Shown one piece after another: positions 43,786 to 50,334 of a DNA stretch of 64,000 nt. The translations under genes were made by a program, and so were the position numbers. Location of the stretch: the IMG/VR virus record IMGVR_UViG_3300029953_000018, positions 20,498 through 84,497 of that record; one strand, written 5' to 3'. This DNA is from a virus. Each line of letters begins with the position of its first letter. Within the stretch, counting starts at the first letter, position 1. The notes beneath the pieces are model-generated. The model was not told the origin of the DNA. It ran no database searches and worked only from the letters and a program-made list of their open reading frames with translations.

Positions 43786-44017
43786 GGACTTGGTTTCGCT
43801 CGGCGATTCGTTTCGAGCGTCCACGATCCCCTTCGACACTCTGGCGCGCCACGTGCAGCGCCAGGTTATTCTTGTCAACCGTTTGCAATACGGCCTTTTC
43901 GCGCTATTCGTAGTGAGTATTGCACTTTTGGTAAGTACGCTTTGGTTGATTCATCGCGTCGAGACCCGTGCGGTGCCCCCTTCCTCAACAACTTCGCGGC
44001 CCCTGGAAACAGCGTGA
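43697..44017 (+). CDS. Small C-terminally anchored membrane protein
   Basis: 106 residues from an ATG preceded by CAGGAGAAG. A soluble N-terminal part of about 65 residues is followed by LQYGLFALFVVSIALLVSTLW, a clear membrane span, then a short tail. Together with the gene at 42953 it gives two small membrane proteins in one block. Possible lysis or envelope role; inferred from layout only. Confidence 0.55.
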   Translation: METPNEKRLLQREGCPFARLDESSQIIRRKDLVSLGDSFRASTIPFDTLARHVQRQVILVNRLQYGLFALFVVSIALLVSTLWLIHRVETRAVPPSSTTSRPLETA

Positions 44018-44775
44018 CGTTGGGCTGGCAAAAAGTAGCGGATGAATACCGCTTGGCGCCATTCGGCCAAGGGCGCACGCTGCCCCGGGATCGACTGCAA
44101 GCGCAGGCGGAAGAGTTCAACGATCAGTTTCGACAACGCGAGGCGTTGACCATGTCCCAAACGGTAGAGAACCTAGGGGGTCCCGGCAGCGGCCGTGCCC
44201 GCTACTTGCGCGCGATCATGACAACGCCGTACGCGGTGCATCCTCTTCTGCCTTTTGCGGGGCCCCCGATGATGCACCCCATGGGTTACGGGGCGGGCGC
44301 CGCGTACAGCGCGCCCAACGATCAGGATCTGCGCGCGGGGGAACCCGACCCAGAAATGACGGCGCTTGAAACGGGCATCACGCACACCGCGTCCGTACGG
44401 TTTGCGGAGGCTATGGGGCGCGTGCTCGCGGAGAAGCGCGCGCAAGAGGAGCCCGCGTACATGTACGGCCCCGAAGCCTATGCACCGTACGAGGAAGCGC
44501 CCTCACCGCAGTACGTGCGTGCACTGGCATCCCCGCCGGTTGCGCCCCATGCACAAGCGGCCCGGCAGAACGCGGTACGCGCCTTAACGCACGTGGGGCA
44601 AGGTCTCGGGGAATCCGCGATGGCAGCGGGGCATGGTCTTCAAGCCGCTGCGGGTGCGGTAGGGCGGGGACTTCAGGGTTTCATGGGACAGGAAGCCACC
44701 AGCGATCAGCGGTGGGGAACAGGGTTTAGCCCCGCGCCTGTGACTAACGAATACGGTCAACCGCTTCGAATGTAA
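44014..44775 (+). CDS. Pro/Ala/Gly-rich late protein
   Basis: 253 residues from a GTG in a GTGA overlap; the frame is open upstream from 43942 but the overlap fits local practice. It is rich in Pro, Tyr, Met and Ala (PYAVHPLLPFAGPPMMHPMG). THTASVRFAEAMGR recalls the KTASV motif but lacks the Lys. The C-terminus has Gly/Ala helices and a terminal YGQPLRM. It is the last gene of the late block; the leftward gene ends on the very next base. Confidence 0.5.
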   Translation: MTLGWQKVADEYRLAPFGQGRTLPRDRLQAQAEEFNDQFRQREALTMSQTVENLGGPGSGRARYLRAIMTTPYAVHPLLPFAGPPMMHPMGYGAGAAYSAPNDQDLRAGEPDPEMTALETGITHTASVRFAEAMGRVLAEKRAQEEPAYMYGPEAYAPYEEAPSPQYVRALASPPVAPHAQAARQNAVRALTHVGQGLGESAMAAGHGLQAAAGAVGRGLQGFMGQEATSDQRWGTGFSPAPVTNEYGQPLRM

Positions 44776-45226
44776 CTACGGCAGGTGGTTCCACCAGCCG
44801 GTGGCTACGGGGGGCGCGACGTCGTCGTCTTCGTGGGGAGCGGGGTCTTCATTAAAAGAGAGCAGTGGATCCTCCTGAGAATCACGCCAAGGTTCTTCAT
44901 CAGTCTCTTCCTCGTCTTCGTCCTCGTCGTCGCGGGGTGGGCGTGTTTGAAACGGTAAGGCGTCCGGGGGTTTGGTCGATGAGGTGGTAGAGGAGTTGGG
45001 CTGTTCGGCGTACGTCGTCGTGCTCTGGTTGAGTAGGTCCCGTTCCTCGTTCGTCAGGCTGGCCAGAGTTTTGTTTCCGGAGAGAAGTGAGGTCAGCGTT
45101 GTGAGGAGCTCCGGTTCGTAGTGGGTGGGGTGTTCCAGGTAATCGCGCAGAAGAATCCGGGGGTCTCCCAGGAGCGCCTCGAATAAACCAGGCGTCGACG
45201 GCACGCTGCTGGGCGACGTTAGCGTC
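44776..45226 (-). CDS. Downstream frame of the likely frameshifted gene
   Basis: This frame is open from 45432 but becomes protein-like only from about 45190: TPGLFEALLGDPRILLRDYL, then LLTTLTSLLSGNKTLASLTN. An acidic tail ending GWWNHLP follows. No ribosome site or good start is seen near its beginning, so it is probably made only as an extension of the frame above. A CCC codon at 45227-45229 followed by G is one possible +1 slip site. A base-calling error or a decayed gene are alternatives. Confidence 0.5.
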
Positions 45227-45571
45227 GGGTCGAAGGTTGGAGAGCTCAGGGCCGGCAGAGTCGGTAAGACCGGCAGCGGCGGCAAGGTACTCGGGAAGTA
45301 CTTTTTGGGCGTACGCCCGGATAACAGCTGTTTGAGCGATTGCGTAGCGTTCCAGGAGTTCTTCGTGGTGCTCGTCACAGTACGCGGCGAAGACAGCCCC
45401 GAGGGCTTGGGCCATGTCAATGGGCGGCTCATTGTTCTGGGACCTGTCGTAGTTGAGGGCGGTTACCAGGTGTTCCGCTTGTAACCATGTCGCGTCGGGA
45501 AGCGCCACAGGCAAGAGGCGTACGTGTAATCGGGGGTCTCGCGTAGTGTCCGGCGCAAACTTCTTAGTCAT
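44900..45571 (-). CDS. Leftward gene, upstream frame of a likely frameshifted pair
   Basis: 223 residues if read without a shift. The first 125 or so look like a normal helical protein (NEPPIDMAQALGAVFAAYCD; HHEELLERYAIAQTAVIRAY). After about residue 125 the sequence turns Arg/Pro/Gly-rich and unnatural, while another frame becomes protein-like. A +1 (or -2) shift is needed to join them. Lying between tube and tape-measure genes, where tail assembly chaperones with frameshifts are usual, it is a candidate chaperone, though on the opposite strand from the tail genes. Confidence 0.55.
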   Translation of the reverse strand: MTKKFAPDTTRDPRLHVRLLPVALPDATWLQAEHLVTALNYDRSQNNEPPIDMAQALGAVFAAYCDEHHEELLERYAIAQTAVIRAYAQKVLPEYLAAAAGLTDSAGPELSNLRPDANVAQQRAVDAWFIRGAPGRPPDSSARLPGTPHPLRTGAPHNADLTSLRKQNSGQPDERGTGPTQPEHDDVRRTAQLLYHLIDQTPGRLTVSNTPTPRRRGRRRGRD

Positions 45572-45614
45572 TGCGGCACAAGAGGCTCAGAGGTGTACAC
45601 CATGGTTTTTCTAC

Positions 45615-45643
45615 TTGAACCACAAGATATACGACTGTATACA
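45615..45643 (+). promoter_or_regulatory. Sigma70-like promoter
   Basis: TTGAAC (45615-45620), a 17-base spacer and TATACA (45638-45643) form a near-consensus sigma70 promoter reading right, 24 bases before the ATG at 45667. The best host-type promoter I see in the window. Confidence 0.6.
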
Positions 45644-45666
45644 ACACACGGCACTGATCATTGAAC

Positions 45667-45921
45667 ATGCGCAGCATCGTGGTGGTTACAGCAACTGTCC
45701 CTTTCTGCGTAGACGACCCTCGGTTCTATGGCTCAGTACGCGTGGTCGAGGTGGTCCCTCTCCACGGGCATAAAACCATTGGGTTGCGGCTCTACCTGAA
45801 AGAAGATCGCTACGTCATCTTGCCACGACATCGCTTGGACGAGGTGATCGCAGCCCAACGGGCCGCAGGTGTGATCGCAGCCGACCAGTACAGAAACGTG
45901 ATTAGGGAGATGAATCCATGA
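45667..45921 (+). CDS. Small beta-rich hypothetical protein
   Basis: 84 residues from the ATG (a TTG two codons upstream is also possible). Strand-rich with MRSIVVVTATVPF and RFYGSVRVVEVVPL, then a helix near the C-terminus. First gene behind the sigma70-like promoter, coupled to the AT-hook gene by an ATGA overlap. Function unknown. Confidence 0.6.
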   Translation: MRSIVVVTATVPFCVDDPRFYGSVRVVEVVPLHGHKTIGLRLYLKEDRYVILPRHRLDEVIAAQRAAGVIAADQYRNVIREMNP

Positions 45922-46511
45922 CTGACGTGAACAATGTGATCGCGACGTTCAAGAGCCGGCTGGCGGCAGGGCACTACAAGGAGCTGTCGGGTGCCCGCCG
46001 AGGCATCGGCAAGTTCCAGGGTATCGAAGACGCGGACCGCAAGAAAATGCTCGTTATCGCGGAGCGTCACTTTGCGGCGGGCGCGCCCGCGGTCAGTGCG
46101 CCAGTGGCTGAGGTGGCTTCGGCGGCTCCCAAGGCGAAGCGAGGGCGCAAGCCCAAGGCGGTGGTCGAAGGTGCTGCCCCGGAAGCCCCCAAGGCGCGTC
46201 GGGGGCGTAAGCCCGCCACGGCTGCTAGCACGATGTCGCTTGCCGAGGACGCCAATCAGCAGCTGGGCATTTGCGAGAAGGCCGTGGATCAGCTGTCGCG
46301 CATCGGGGATCGCAACGTCGACGTGGCTGTGGAGATGACGGCGGCGAAGGAGTGCATCGGCCGCGTCATTCGCAACTTGCGCAGCACGCTCGGAGAGGAC
46401 ATCACGTCGCCCGCGCCTCAGGCGCTCGTTGGGCACGTTGTTCCTCAGAGTCTTCCGGCCATGCCCCCCAACGGGGCGGGTGCCGTGCTAGGCGCTCCCG
46501 CGCATCGGTGA
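45918..46511 (+). CDS. AT-hook-like DNA-binding protein
   Basis: 197 residues. Residues about 70-95 contain KAKRGRKPK and KARRGRKPA, two AT-hook cores (RGRKP) that bind the minor groove of AT-rich DNA. They are set in an Ala/Pro-rich linker. The N-terminal 55 residues and a later helical part (EDANQQLGICEKAVDQLSRI) are separate units. It may bind phage or host DNA as a nucleoid-type or regulatory protein. It holds one copy of a 25-bp repeat (46308-46332). Confidence 0.6.
   Translation: MTDVNNVIATFKSRLAAGHYKELSGARRGIGKFQGIEDADRKKMLVIAERHFAAGAPAVSAPVAEVASAAPKAKRGRKPKAVVEGAAPEAPKARRGRKPATAASTMSLAEDANQQLGICEKAVDQLSRIGDRNVDVAVEMTAAKECIGRVIRNLRSTLGEDITSPAPQALVGHVVPQSLPAMPPNGAGAVLGAPAHR
46308..46332 (+). 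repeat. 25-bp exact repeat, copy 1
   Basis: GATCGCAACGTCGACGTGGC followed by TGTGG is identical to 47670-47694, 1.36 kb away. The two copies are read in different frames (DRNVDVAV here, EIATSTWLW there), so the identity is at DNA level. Confidence 0.85.
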
Positions 46512-46928
46512 CCATAGAAGACCGATGTAATCCACGTCGGTCTTTTCTTCAGCGTCGTCAAGCACACGCACATTCCCCTGATTTCGGATCGGCACGTGCC
46601 ACGACACGGTGCCGTGAGGGGACTCCAAAATAACCACCACTTCTTGAACATGTTGCTCGACGAGCAGCAAAGCGTACGCGCCGTATACTTTTACGATGCG
46701 TTTTAGCTCGTTTGGCCATGCGGCTTTCTCGGGGGGCAGATCCACAGGGATGATGCCCTCAGTTCGCCGTCCGTGAAAAACTACAGGGGACGCCGGCCAC
46801 ACCAGTACAAACGGCGTGATAGACGCTCGTGCAGTCCACGAAGTGTACAGTGACGCCAATCCTTGGCGTGCTTCGCGCACCAGGTCTTGATGAATAAAAC
46901 GTTCTTTGGCAAAGTAGGAAACCGCCAT
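46488..46928 (-). CDS. Hypothetical leftward protein
   Basis: 146 residues from the ATG at 46928 (a further upstream start at 46949 would run into the deaminase gene). Beta-strand-rich, e.g. ITPFVLVWPASPVVFHG and YALLLVEQHVQEVVVILESP. Its ATG overlaps that of the divergent deaminase gene in one CATG. Its end overlaps the AT-hook gene by 24 bases. No visible ribosome site and no family. Confidence 0.5.
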   Translation of the reverse strand: MAVSYFAKERFIHQDLVREARQGLASLYTSWTARASITPFVLVWPASPVVFHGRRTEGIIPVDLPPEKAAWPNELKRIVKVYGAYALLLVEQHVQEVVVILESPHGTVSWHVPIRNQGNVRVLDDAEEKTDVDYIGLLWSPMRGSA

Positions 46929-47418
46929 GACTGATGACTGTAACAGCAACGCCCGCGACCGACCTGGCTTTCAAGAAATTATGCTACGCATGGCGCAATT
47001 GGTTGCGCAGCGCTCAACGTGTCTGCGTCTTCAAGTGGGTACGGTGATTTCGAGTAAGGACTTTCGTCAGGTGTACTCGATGGGCTACAACGGTAATGCC
47101 AGCGGCTTACCGAACGCGTGCGACAAGACGGGCCCCGAAGCGGTGGGAAACTGCGGTTGTTGTCACGCTGAGCTCAACGCGATTGTGAATTGCAGCGCCT
47201 CGCGCGAGGTAGAAAAGCTTGTGTTTTCTACGGATTCGCCCTGCATCATGTGCGCTAAATACCTCATCAATCTGGGGGGTGTTACCGCCATTTACTTCCT
47301 GCGCCCCTACCGAACGCAGGAAGCTGCATCGCTGCTCGAGCGAAGCAACATTACCCTTCATCACGTTTACGCTTTTTCCAAGCAAGCCCCTGTCGGGGAA
47401 GAGATTCATGGGCGGTAA
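46927..47418 (+). CDS. dCMP deaminase
   Basis: 163 residues. It has the zinc-dependent cytidine/dCMP deaminase signature: CHAELNAI (His80 ligand, Glu82 proton shuttle) and SPCIMC (Cys106 and Cys109 ligands). Other family features are VGTVISS and a GYNGNASGLPNAC stretch as in phage dCMP deaminases. It converts dCMP to dUMP for thymidylate supply, which with the nearby dNMP kinase suits phage DNA synthesis. AGGAAA lies upstream of the ATG. Confidence 0.92.
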   Translation: MTDDCNSNARDRPGFQEIMLRMAQLVAQRSTCLRLQVGTVISSKDFRQVYSMGYNGNASGLPNACDKTGPEAVGNCGCCHAELNAIVNCSASREVEKLVFSTDSPCIMCAKYLINLGGVTAIYFLRPYRTQEAASLLERSNITLHHVYAFSKQAPVGEEIHGR

Positions 47419-47494
47419 GAAGGCAGGCGTCTTCTGCAACTTTGGGCATCGGTCGAGTGATGACAAACCCGTAACGCGAAAGAGAAGTTTATGA
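47408..47494 (+). CDS. 28-residue possible micro-protein
   Basis: ATG inside the end of the deaminase gene with GGGAAGAG upstream; the TGA overlaps the next ATG (ATGA), so both ends fit the local coupling pattern. The sequence is basic (MGGKKAGVF; VTRKRSL) with a CNFGH motif. Real but tiny, or chance; nothing more can be said. Confidence 0.35.
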   Translation: MGGKKAGVFCNFGHRSSDDKPVTRKRSL

Positions 47495-47700
47495 CGCAAG
47501 AACGCATGGTGGCCTGGAGCCGCCTCTTTTTGAAGCGTGAGTCGTTGTCTGCGGATGACCCGGAACGCGAAGTATGTGACAAGGCCCTCGACGACTTTTT
47601 GCACGAGGCCACCCCCGAGCAACGCACGCACATGATCAAGCTCATGGAATGCATTGATCGTGCGCTGGAGATCGCAACGTCGACGTGGCTGTGGGGATGA
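47491..47700 (+). CDS. Small helical protein ending in a repeat
   Basis: 69 residues, helical and charged (PEREVCDKALDDFLHEATPE). The last eleven residues, EIATSTWLWG and the one before them, are encoded by the second copy of the 25-bp repeat, so the original C-terminus may have been replaced. ATGA overlaps at both ends. Confidence 0.5.
   Translation: MTQERMVAWSRLFLKRESLSADDPEREVCDKALDDFLHEATPEQRTHMIKLMECIDRALEIATSTWLWG
47670..47694 (+). repeat. 25-bp exact repeat, copy 2
   Basis: Identical to 46308-46332. Here it forms the end of the 69-residue gene, read in another frame. It may mark a past recombination or duplication. Confidence 0.85.
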
Positions 47701-47825
47701 GCATCAGGGGCATGGAACACTCGAAGGATGCTGTTTACGTGGCACGCTGTGAGACGTGTGGCTACCTTCTGGGCGCGCAGGATCCAGGGCGGCCTTGTTG
47801 GTATTGCAAATGGGTGAGTCGATGA
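47697..47825 (+). CDS. 42-residue zinc-ribbon micro-protein
   Basis: The sequence has CETC and CWYC separated by 13 residues, a minimal zinc ribbon. ATG and TGA overlap the neighbouring genes in ATGA at both ends, which supports translation by coupling. Role unknown; the region holds many similar small Cys4 proteins. Confidence 0.55.
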   Translation: MSIRGMEHSKDAVYVARCETCGYLLGAQDPGRPCWYCKWVSR

Positions 47826-48892
47826 TCATCGGAATCAGCGGACTCGTCTTCGACGAGCAGGGTAACAAGGGGAGCGCGGGGGCTGGCAAGAGTACGGTTG
47901 CGGACCGTCTGGTCGCGCGCCACAAGTTCGTGGCGGTGGGCCTCGCCGACGTCATGAAGCGCTTCGTTCAGGAAGTTCTAGGCTTCAGTGATGAGCAACT
48001 GTGGGGACCAAGCGAGAAGCGCAACGAGCCCGATAAGCGCTTTTCCCGGCGCTTACGGCCATTTCCCCCGGGCACAGAACGCGCGGTGGCTGCCATTCAA
48101 AAGTTCGTAGAAGCTATGCCTTATTTAGATAGTACGGAGCACGCGGTTAAGGAAATTAGCGAGCGACTTACAGAGTTTCTTACCCCTCGCTACGCTCTTC
48201 AGGCACTCGGTACGGAATGGGGCAGGCACTGCTACGAAGACATGTGGGTTGCGTACGCGATGAAGGTGGCGCAGAAGCTTATTCTGCAAGACGTGACGTA
48301 CAGCGCGCGTTATGGCGTTTGCTATACCTCAGGTGAGGTTAAAGGCGTAGTTTTCAGCGATCTGCGCTTCAAGAACGAGATCGATTACATCAAGAAGAAC
48401 GGTGGGAAGATTGTTCGCGTGCGCCGCCCTGTTGAGAAGTTTATTGCGTCGGAACATCAGTCCGAGATGGATCTGAACGACGTACCCGATGATGCCTTCG
48501 ACTACGTCATCCACGGGCTACCCGCGGACGTGCACGATCTTCAGCTCAAGACCGACCAGATGCTGGATTGGTTCAAGGGCCGCATCATTCCCTACGACGA
48601 AAAGAGCGTCGACGTCCCACCTTTCCTGCGAAAGGGTGCGGTGCTTCCTCTCGGTACGGGAATCCTTGTCGAAGAGAACGTAACTGTAGCGGACAGCGTT
48701 GAGCTCAAGCTGACATCTTCCCTGGGATCGTCTCCGCCGTTTGAAGGAACAATCAGCGATGGCGGACAGGTAGACCTGGATGCACAGCACTATCTACCCA
48801 TTATCAGTGTTTCTGGGAAAGATATTCGCTGTTGCCCCCTCGATACTGACAACGATGGCAGCTGCCCCATCCATCCGAAGGGTTGCGATTGA
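47822..48892 (+). CDS. Deoxynucleoside monophosphate kinase
   Basis: 356 residues from the ATG at 47822. P-loop GSAGAGKST (17-25) follows the strand MIIGISGLVF. Later VVFSDLRFKNEIDYIKKNGGKIVRVRRP is the conserved dNMP-kinase core, where the DLRF phrase and a following strand are diagnostic. It phosphorylates dNMPs for phage DNA synthesis. The last 80 residues are an extra beta-rich/Cys-containing tail (CCPLDTDNDGSCPIHPKGC), which I do not know from the T4-type enzymes. Confidence 0.85.
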   Translation: MIIGISGLVFDEQGNKGSAGAGKSTVADRLVARHKFVAVGLADVMKRFVQEVLGFSDEQLWGPSEKRNEPDKRFSRRLRPFPPGTERAVAAIQKFVEAMPYLDSTEHAVKEISERLTEFLTPRYALQALGTEWGRHCYEDMWVAYAMKVAQKLILQDVTYSARYGVCYTSGEVKGVVFSDLRFKNEIDYIKKNGGKIVRVRRPVEKFIASEHQSEMDLNDVPDDAFDYVIHGLPADVHDLQLKTDQMLDWFKGRIIPYDEKSVDVPPFLRKGAVLPLGTGILVEENVTVADSVELKLTSSLGSSPPFEGTISDGGQVDLDAQHYLPIISVSGKDIRCCPLDTDNDGSCPIHPKGCD

Positions 48893-48903
48893 AGTAGATG
48901 ATG

Positions 48904-48909
48904 TAAGCT
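48904..48909 (+). promoter_or_regulatory. Candidate leaderless-mRNA promoter, TAAGCT
   Basis: TAAGCT is exactly six bases before the ATG at 48916, like TAGACT at 18800 and TAGGCT at 31388. Confidence 0.45.
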
Positions 48910-48915
48910 AGCGGA

Positions 48916-49392
48916 ATGCCGCAGCCGCAGCTTACCCTCAACCTACAGCAGTACGAAGCCCTGGTGTACCTCGCGCGCATCGGGGCGCGGCTCAAGGGCT
49001 TTTTGGATGCCATCGCGAAGGATGCGCGCTTCCGACAGCTTCTGGAAGCCGCCGTTCATTACGCCGGGCAGGATGCGAATAGGGCGCGCGATCTTGAAGC
49101 CTTTCTGAAAAGCATCGAAGAGCCGAACGGCATCCACCGCTACTTTCTTGCGGTGCGCTGGCAAGAATTGGCCGCTCCGTTGCCCCCACGGGTCGCGGGA
49201 GCGGCCACGCGCTTTCCAGAAAACTGGCCCCCGAATCTTCAGGGCATCATCGAGCTGATGACCCGTCCCATTGCACGGGCGGACGTTGATGCGTTTCTAC
49301 TAGCCAACGCGAAGAGTCCGGTAACCGTCGTGGTGACGGCCGATCCCGGGCTTACGGTGGGATGGACCGCCGTGGAGGACTATTTCGTATGA
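48916..49392 (+). CDS. Hypothetical protein
   Basis: 158 residues. N-terminal half helical (LNLQQYEALVYLARIGARL; FRQLLEAAVHYAG), C-terminal half more strand-like (KSPVTVVVTADPGLTVGWTA). No Cys pairs. It starts a new coupled block behind the TARRCT motif. No family recognised. Confidence 0.55.
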   Translation: MPQPQLTLNLQQYEALVYLARIGARLKGFLDAIAKDARFRQLLEAAVHYAGQDANRARDLEAFLKSIEEPNGIHRYFLAVRWQELAAPLPPRVAGAATRFPENWPPNLQGIIELMTRPIARADVDAFLLANAKSPVTVVVTADPGLTVGWTAVEDYFV

Positions 49393-49655
49393 TACAAGAA
49401 GCACAAGCTGTGTTCAGTCTACCGGAGCAACAACTCGGGGCGATTACAGTCCAAGACTTCGCCGGGTCGACGTATGCTTTTCCCGACGTCAACGTGACCG
49501 CGCTCAAGAACATGCTTCCCCCTTCGGGGCGTCGGCCGGAAAACTTGCCGTGCTTGATGATCGTCAACGTATCCGTGGCGGTACTCAGCATTCCTTTCAA
49601 GAACATTCAAAGTATCTGCGTAGGTACGGAAGTGCTGTGGAATGCAACCGCCTGA
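49389..49655 (+). CDS. Hypothetical small protein
   Basis: 88 residues from the ATG at 49389, overlapping the previous stop in ATGA. Beta-rich: EQQLGAITVQDFAGSTYAF and CLMIVNVSVAVLSIPFKN. Probably a small sandwich or barrel. Function unknown. Confidence 0.55.
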   Translation: MIQEAQAVFSLPEQQLGAITVQDFAGSTYAFPDVNVTALKNMLPPSGRRPENLPCLMIVNVSVAVLSIPFKNIQSICVGTEVLWNATA

Positions 49656-49992
49656 CAAGCCAGCGGATTTTCGACACACCGATCCGGCGTTTGTCGATCC
49701 AATGAAGGAACGCATCGAACTTCAGTGCCTCAAGTGCGCTATGCACGTGCACCTGTTCGTGCAGAAGTCGATGCGCCTTAAACCGGGCGATAAATTGTAT
49801 GTAGACCCTGAGCAGCCTGAATGGGGGCGATGCCCGCGATGCCGACGAAAAACACTTCAAGTGCTCCACGTGCCAGCTATTACGCCTACACCGAGTGCTA
49901 TCGGCTTTTGGAAGCTACCGGCGGGACCGGCCACTGGAAACTCGTCGGCTACCAAGACCGACCCCTCGGTTACGCCGAAAGAGTCCAAGTAA
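49642..49992 (+). CDS. Zinc-ribbon protein
   Basis: 116 residues. CLKC near residue 29 and CPRC near 64 flank strand-rich sequence (MHVHLFVQKSMRLKPGDKL), a zinc-ribbon layout. The last 50 residues are Pro/Thr/Lys-rich and overlap the next gene; the zinc part is the most convincing. Overlaps its neighbours at both ends. Confidence 0.55.
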   Translation: MQPPDKPADFRHTDPAFVDPMKERIELQCLKCAMHVHLFVQKSMRLKPGDKLYVDPEQPEWGRCPRCRRKTLQVLHVPAITPTPSAIGFWKLPAGPATGNSSATKTDPSVTPKESK

Positions 49993-50267
49993 CGCCCTTC
50001 GCGCAGACGACAGGGAAAGGGGTTGTAGCTGGCGTGCTGTACACCCTCGAGCGCCTTTACCTTGAAATGGGGCACGCCCTGCTCCTTCTTCAGGGAGAAC
50101 TGTTGCAAAAGCTCGTGGGTCCAAACTATGTCTTTTGCGGGGGTCAACCCGCACCGGCGTACGAGCCGCGACCGCATCTACGAAACGTACGGCTCGCGAG
50201 CATCACCCAAGTTCCCGCGGAGATGACGCTGCCTGAAGTGGCCTTGCTTCTTCGTGCGAAGGAATGA
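49821..50267 (+). CDS. Hypothetical protein
   Basis: 148 residues. The start is uncertain: three in-frame ATGs in the first seven codons (MGAMPAMPT). The body begins clearly with ASYYAYTECYRLLEATGG and has strands and a helix (VLYTLERLYLEMGHALLLLQ). It overlaps the previous gene by 172 bases in another frame; codon-level data would be needed to say where one ends and the other begins to be under selection. Confidence 0.5.
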   Translation: MGAMPAMPTKNTSSAPRASYYAYTECYRLLEATGGTGHWKLVGYQDRPLGYAERVQVTPFAQTTGKGVVAGVLYTLERLYLEMGHALLLLQGELLQKLVGPNYVFCGGQPAPAYEPRPHLRNVRLASITQVPAEMTLPEVALLLRAKE

Positions 50268-50303
50268 ACCGTCTCTCTTTTTTCTAGCTAACGCTTAGTG
50301 CGT

Positions 50304-50320
50304 GGTGCACACTGTGCACC
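50304..50320 (+). promoter_or_regulatory. Palindromic site upstream of Pro-rich protein gene
   Basis: GGTGCAC-ACT-GTGCACC is a perfect 7-bp inverted repeat. It lies 14 bases before the ATG, just upstream of a GGAGG ribosome site. It may be an operator or a small hairpin controlling translation. Confidence 0.4.
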
Positions 50321-50334
50321 AACTACGGAGGATC

